Positions 59,660 to 64,000 of a stretch of DNA of 64,000 nucleotides are shown here, one piece after another. The notes under the pieces are model-generated. The model saw nothing but the letters and a program-made list of their open reading frames with translations, ran no database searches and was not told the origin of the DNA. Source of the stretch: Rhodocollybia butyracea. Taxonomy: Eukaryota; Basidiomycota; Agaricomycetes; Agaricales; Omphalotaceae. The stretch covers positions 1-64,000 of the forward strand of contig JADNRY010000178.1 of NCBI GenBank assembly GCA_015501585.1, given 5' to 3'. Numbering within the stretch: position 1 is the stretch's first letter; each line of letters begins with the position of its first letter. Both the position numbers and the translations under genes were made by a program.

Positions 59660-60090
59660 ATGTCGACCACTCCTCTCACTGAAGTTGAGTCTGAACTCAG
59701 AAAATTGTTACTTGACCCTCGAAGCCGCGTACGCCAAATCAGGCATCCCGGATCCTTCGCTTGATCAACCCTTTGAAGCTTTAAATTTAAACCCGGTCCC
59801 TTGGACGACGACTTCGCTCTCGGACAAACAACCCGTGTCCTTTTCGCAGCTGCATACCAGATCAATAATCTTGGATTGTTTCCATCGGTCCTCCCGCGAT
59901 GCACCTTTCGTCTTCCCTTGGTGTTGCTGTAGAAACCAATATCCCTGACATCGTCAAGGAGGACTCGGGCTTGCAGGTATGATGAGGTTGATCCTGTACA
60001 TTGGTCCATCTCTTACACACATCTATCAGGGATTGAACGTTGAACGTTGAACACTCGCGACATCGCTGCCAAAGCCGGCGTGATTGTGGA
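59660..60090 (+). pseudogene. truncated O-methyltransferase, N-terminal dimerisation part
   Basis: Begins MSTTPLTEVESELRKLL, continues in shifted frames LTLEAAYAKSGIPDPSLDQP, AAYQINNLGLFPSVLP and MHLSSSLGVAVETNIPDIVK, then after an intron an NTRDIAAKAGV block. This is the N-terminal layout of fungal plant-type O-methyltransferases (substrate binding and dimerisation). The SAM-binding catalytic domain is missing: a stop follows GVIVDT at about 60090 and no later blocks appear. At least two one-base slips occur, so it is a fragment, not a working enzyme. Confidence 0.6.
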
Positions 60091-61087
60091 TACTTAAGTA
60101 CTTATGGGTTCCCTTCCAGCCGTATGTACTACCTACGCAATTAAATCCCAACTCAGACATTCACCGCAAGCCGCCATTCTGGTCTCCCTTTCTAAGGCAT
60201 GAATCCCGCGGTAGTCGTACCACGTCCACAGCCTTTGCTTCCAACTAGTCAGCTATTGCTGGAACTTGGACCCACCCCTTCCGCGGCTTAACCCCCTTTT
60301 TCTCGGTGAGCCCATCGAAATTCAACGCTCTCGCAGTACGCACCTCCAGTTCACTGGATTACTGGATCTGGATCACCATCGCGTGGCTCTCCGTCTCATG
60401 CGCCGGGTGTTTTATCTGGTTAGCTGGTCTCCCTGGACTTTCTGGTTTTTCTGATTTATCCTGTTCACCGTTGAATATCGGTAGGGCTGGAACTGGGACA
60501 GGCACAGAGAGCACTAGCACCGGTCCAACATTGCTTTCTTCCTTTTCGAGATTAGCGAATCTATTAAATGTTGTCAGCACGGGAAGAGCCTTGAAAGGTT
60601 TGAGTAAAAGCAAAATTGACCGTTAGATTGGACGCGCCTCAAAGCATCATACAAGGTTCATTGTTTGTCATGGCCTCTATCACTTCTTTCGAGGGAACTA
60701 GCGTCAACATCTCCTTGTAAAATATCACCACAAACTAGATAGACTACAGTAAGAACCTTTGAACGTTGAGTGAAAACGTTGGGCTAGCCTGAGACTGTGT
60801 TCAGACTAGAATCAATGTCAATTTCTCCAGGCTCAAGACTCCAGTAGGATTTGCGAGCACGATACTAATTTGAAGAAGTAAGTTAGTGGCTGATCTATGC
60901 ATCTAAGAGTTAGTGAACATGCCTGCCTTATTGACCTGTACAAACGAAAATTCTCGATAGACTTAGCTGCATCGTCCCAAGGGTCACGGTCACATATCAC
61001 CGATTTGTCGCCTGTTGGTAAGCGCGGTCACAAGACGATTTTCCCTTCTATCTTAGACCCTTTTCAACGAAAAACAAACATACCGTC
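60091..61087. other. no gene supported
   Basis: Frames here (for example 60306-60626) have no family signature. Confidence 0.4.
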
Positions 61088-63190
61088 ATGAGCTCCAACC
61101 TACGAAGATCCACTCGCGCAGCAAAAATTACCAGGACGACCAAACCGGCTGCTATCATCAAAGCAGAGGAAAAGCCTGGAACGACAGAGATGTTGGCAAA
61201 ACAGAAAGTATTCAACGTGAAAATGGTCGCATTTCTCGATGCAGCTTACCAAGAGTTTGTCGACGCACCGGTAAAAAAAGATTTCCATGAGGATTTCCGG
61301 AAAAGATTCCGGAGTACGTTTAAAGAGGGCGAGGATATTCTCGATAAGGTAACTCCGATTCCATAATAAACCTCCGTTTTTTGACCTCCCACCAGGCCAT
61401 ATTCAAGTGGTTCTCTAATACCCAATCCGAGCGAACGAAACCAAATCCGATTTTGAAAATGCTTAAAAAATTGAAGTCGGTGCCTGAGTAAGAATAAAGT
61501 TGTGAAGATGTCCCAATGCTTACTATACACAGGCGCCGCAATCAACTGGAACTTACGCTAAAGCCTCTCCTTGAAGGCATCCAGAAATTTTGCGAAGTGA
61601 ATTTCAAGGCAGAATTTTCAGCAGAAGATACTGAGACATCGTTTCAGCTTCAGTAAGACATCGTTATATGGAATCAGTTCTTTTCTAACGACATTCTAGC
61701 CTTACCTCCAATGATTCTCCTTCATCCACGCTCGAGCCAGACCGCAATCTCGTAACACCTAGAGAGACTTTGTTGGTGGGTAAAAGTGAGGGCCAAGATC
61801 ACGCCTCAAAGATTAGGGATGAGTCAGAACGGGAGAGGGTGGTGAACCAAAGCTTAGGAGAGACTGAGTTTGACATTGGGGAACTTGACGATGCCGCTAA
61901 TCTCGTCGAGGGGGATATTGAAATGTCTGTCGAAATCAGTCGTGAGTTCTCGGCGTTCTGTTTTATATCTGCTTATACTCCAGCAGCACATAACCGTAGT
62001 CGTCAAAATTTCCACTCACCTTCTCTAAACTCTGAAGAGGAGGATGTGATTGCGTTACCTCCAGATCCTCGAGGCCCAAATCGGGAACGCCCAGCTCCAG
62101 TGGACTCTGAAGAGGAGGGGGAGATTGTGTCGCCTCCTCAACGCCCAGGGCCGAAGCGCGGAGCTGTTGTGAGCTCTGACGAGGAGATCGAGTCACCTCC
62201 TCAACGCCCTGGGCAGAAGCGCGGAGCTGTTGTGAGCTCTGACGAGGAGATCGAATCACCTCCTCAACGCCCTGGGCAGAAGCGCGGAGCTGTTGTGAGC
62301 TCTGACGAGGAGATCGAGTCACCTCCTCAACGCCCTGGGCAGAAGCGCGGAGCTGTTGTGAGCTCTGACGAGGAGATCGAGTCACCTCCTCAACGCCTAG
62401 GGCCGAAGCGCAGAGCTGTTGTGAGCTCTGACGAGGTGATCGAGGCACCTCCTCAACGTCCAACGCAGAAACGCCCAGCTGAGGTAGGGTCTGACGAGGA
62501 GGATACTGCTTTGCATCCTCATCGCCCGGAGAAGCGCTCAGCTGATAGCGACTCCGATGAGGACAGCGATACTGGACACGGTCAGTTGACTGGTTCACCC
62601 AAAATTAAGATTCTGACAATGATATCCCAGCAGAAACACTTCGATGTGCAAAGAAGTTTCGAAAACATATTCCGAAATTGGCCTCACCGATTTGGCGTTC
62701 TGATGGGGATAGGGACGAGATTGCTCAAGGTCCTAAGAAGCGCTCGTTGGCTCCTGTGGACTCTGACGAGGAAAAAGATGCTGGTCAGTTGACTGGTTCA
62801 CCCAAAATTGCGGTTCTGAATCTGATTTCCTAGCTGAATCCTCCAAATGTGAGCAAAAAAAGGAAACCCCACTCCCTCGGCGCACAAAGGAGAAGAAGCT
62901 TCAAAGTGCAGTGAGCAATGGTCAGTGACTTGTGCACCGAAAATAGCTGCTCTGACTGTAGTTTTTCAGTCAAAACAACTGCCAGAAGAAAAGCCAAGTC
63001 AACGCAGCCCCAGTCGAATCTAATTACCTACAAGAATCAAAAGTTACGCAAATATTGCGAGGATGATATCTGGTGGTGTTACTGTTCTAAAACGCCCAGT
63101 GGTCACCCTTTTACATCACTTAATGGTCTACGGCGTCACGCAAAAAAATGTTACTGTGTTGCGAAACCCGCAAAGGATTCGGTCACTTGA
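61088..63190 (+). CDS. repeat-rich charged protein with C-terminal zinc-finger-like motif
   Basis: Seven exons: 61088-61348, 61396-61487, 61533-61652, 61700-62580, 62631-62783, 62834-62920 and 62970-63190, giving 604 residues in frame. An Arg/Lys-rich N-terminal helix region (MSSNLRRSTRAAKITRTTK) precedes a globular part of about 150 residues. A disordered region follows, with 21-residue repeats (SSDEEIESPPQRPGQKRGAV type). The C-terminus has WWCYCSKTPSGHPFTSLNGL then RRHAKKC, a CxC...HxxxC arrangement like an atypical C2HC finger. The last three introns are 50, 50 and 49 bp and share their first half. Probably nuclear from charge and finger; function is unknown. The exon 4 stretch GTGAGT...CCAG (61941-61982) is a possible 42-bp in-frame intron. 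Confidence 0.7.
62100..62490. repeat. 63-bp coding minisatellite
   Basis: Units begin GAGCTCTGACGAGGAG at 62171, 62234, 62297, 62360 and 62423, exactly 63 bp apart, with a longer leading unit near 62100 and a decayed trailing unit near 62486. Each encodes 21 residues; the central units are almost identical, so copy number is probably variable. Confidence 0.92.
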
Positions 63191-63396
63191 GGAAGTAAGG
63201 TCAGTTCCATATGTGCTCTTGTTAATTCTTACTAAATGTAAACATCTAGCTTCAACATCCATACGTACTTGCATTGCACACTCTGGAGACCGCTTCCAGG
63301 CATCTAACCTTTGTGTCCATGTCTTTCCCTATTGTAGTCTGCCTTCCTGATCCTGATGCTTGAGCTTCTGTTTAATGTTTCTTGTATACATGTTCC

Positions 63397-63652
63397 TGTT
63401 GGAGTCTACTCCGTATGTACCTAGTATTGGGACAGTATATCTAGCTTTGACTTGACCACATTTGGATACGCAGTCTGCTTACAGATACTGTACAGTTGGT
63501 ACTATATCACGCTTGACGGCGTCTTCGAGCCTCCTCCCCTTCAACTGAGGTGATAGTATACTTACATACATATCTAGTACGTTTGACTTATACGGGTACA
63601 TATCACATTACAGCAGTTTTTCCCATTCAACTGAGTATATTTGACTTCTACA
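63397..63652 (+). mobile_element. Ty1/copia 5' LTR
   Basis: Starts TGTTGGAG and ends CTTCTACA, giving TG...CA ends, 256 bp. A copia primer-binding site follows directly, then gag. The matching 3' LTR is beyond the window. Confidence 0.6.
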
Positions 63653-63666
63653 GATTATGAGACTCG
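63651..63666 (+). other. copia primer-binding site, tRNA-Met anticodon-arm type
   Basis: CAGATTATGAGACT matches the reverse complement of the elongator tRNA-Met anticodon arm (AGTCTCATAATCTG) as I remember it from yeast. This fits half-tRNA priming known for copia elements, which use an internal tRNA-Met site rather than the 3' end. Confidence 0.6.
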
Positions 63667-63712
63667 TTCTCTAATTGAAGAAAAAGAGAACAGCACCTAA
63701 ATCTACCTAAAA

Positions 63713-64000
63713 ATGTTGTTCGGAAACACGCTGAATATATCTAGACTCCCGGACGAGAAAGAGCTCGTCGGTGAAGAAAACTAAACGGGAAATTCTCTTT
63801 ATTGTCCAGTGGAAAGGACTAGTAGGCTACATCAACGGTACCATACCTAGACCACAGCCAACCACGTACACCGCAGCTATCTACCCACAGACACAGCCTA
63901 GTTGTACAGCCCAGCTCCTTGTTACAAGGAATGGGAATCCCACGATAGGCTCGTCGCTGGGATGATCATCTCGAACATCATTGACCCGGTTGGTTTGGGG
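63713..64000 (+). pseudogene. copia gag, cut by the right edge
   Basis: Starts MLFGNTLNISRLPDEKELVG. After a shift near 63780 the KREILFIVQWKGLVGYINGT block and a PRPQPTTYTAAI block follow, the hallmark region of mushroom copia gag (WRxxKREIxFxVQxKGLxGYI). More slips follow near 63890. Pol is outside the window. The frame breaks mean this copy is probably dead or poorly sequenced. Confidence 0.7.

Noticed and set aside
60306..60626. 106-codon frame with a hydrophobic stretch
   Set aside because: No start context, splice support or family similarity.
61963..62598. 211-codon minus-strand frame
   Set aside because: Antisense shadow of the 63-bp coding repeat.
1..64000. CRISPR arrays, operons and bacterial promoters
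   Set aside because: The window is eukaryotic nuclear DNA; no spaced identical repeats with unique spacers were seen.

Overview
This is nuclear DNA from a filamentous basidiomycete, most likely an Agaricomycete mushroom. The evidence is genes split by many 45-65 bp GT-AG introns, mushroom-type protein families, a nuclear tRNA-Thr with an 11-nt intron, and Ty3/gypsy and Ty1/copia retrotransposons. I read exons by eye from splice signals and family motifs, so exon edges are proposals.

Layout. (1) 0-11.6 kb is accessory. A cut-off alpha/beta-hydrolase lies at the left edge, followed by a minus-strand array of at least five copies of one unrecognised secreted protein at different stages of decay (two full-length, one frameshifted, two remnants). 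A 1.1 kb inverted-repeat element with a target-site duplication and a stray partial copy of a Whi3-like gene sit in the array. (2) 11.6-44 kb is a conserved core: NDUFAF5, a C2-domain protein, tRNA-Thr, TIM44, the PP4 subunit PSY2/SMEK, TOM20, a SET5-type methyltransferase, an acyl-protein-thioesterase-like pseudoenzyme, a Zn2Cys6 regulator, an SDR oxidoreductase, TRM10, a canonical thioesterase paralogue, a protein of unknown function, a membrane protein, and a Whi3-like RNA-binding protein. TOM20/PSY2 and TRM10/thioesterase are head-to-head pairs with start codons about 110 and 80 bp apart. (3) 44.5-64 kb is repeat-rich: a tandem 1.2 kb repeat, a degenerate gypsy element, a transposon-associated gene split by a nested inverted-repeat element, a truncated O-methyltransferase, an intact repeat protein whose 63-bp units and about 50-bp introns are both duplicated, and the 5' end of a copia element.

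Cross-cutting points. Several conserved single-copy genes (TIM44, PSY2, TRM10, the thioesterase, the Whi3-like gene) carry one-base frame breaks, often in short homopolymers, while neighbours such as NDUFAF5, the C2 protein and TOM20 are clean. Assembly indels look more likely than gene death for the essential genes. Five products act in or on mitochondria (NDUFAF5, TIM44, TOM20, and possibly the SDR and TRM10), but nothing indicates they form one pathway cluster. The most novel material is the secreted-protein array, the repeated-intron gene, the thioesterase pseudoenzyme and the nested element at 54-56 kb.
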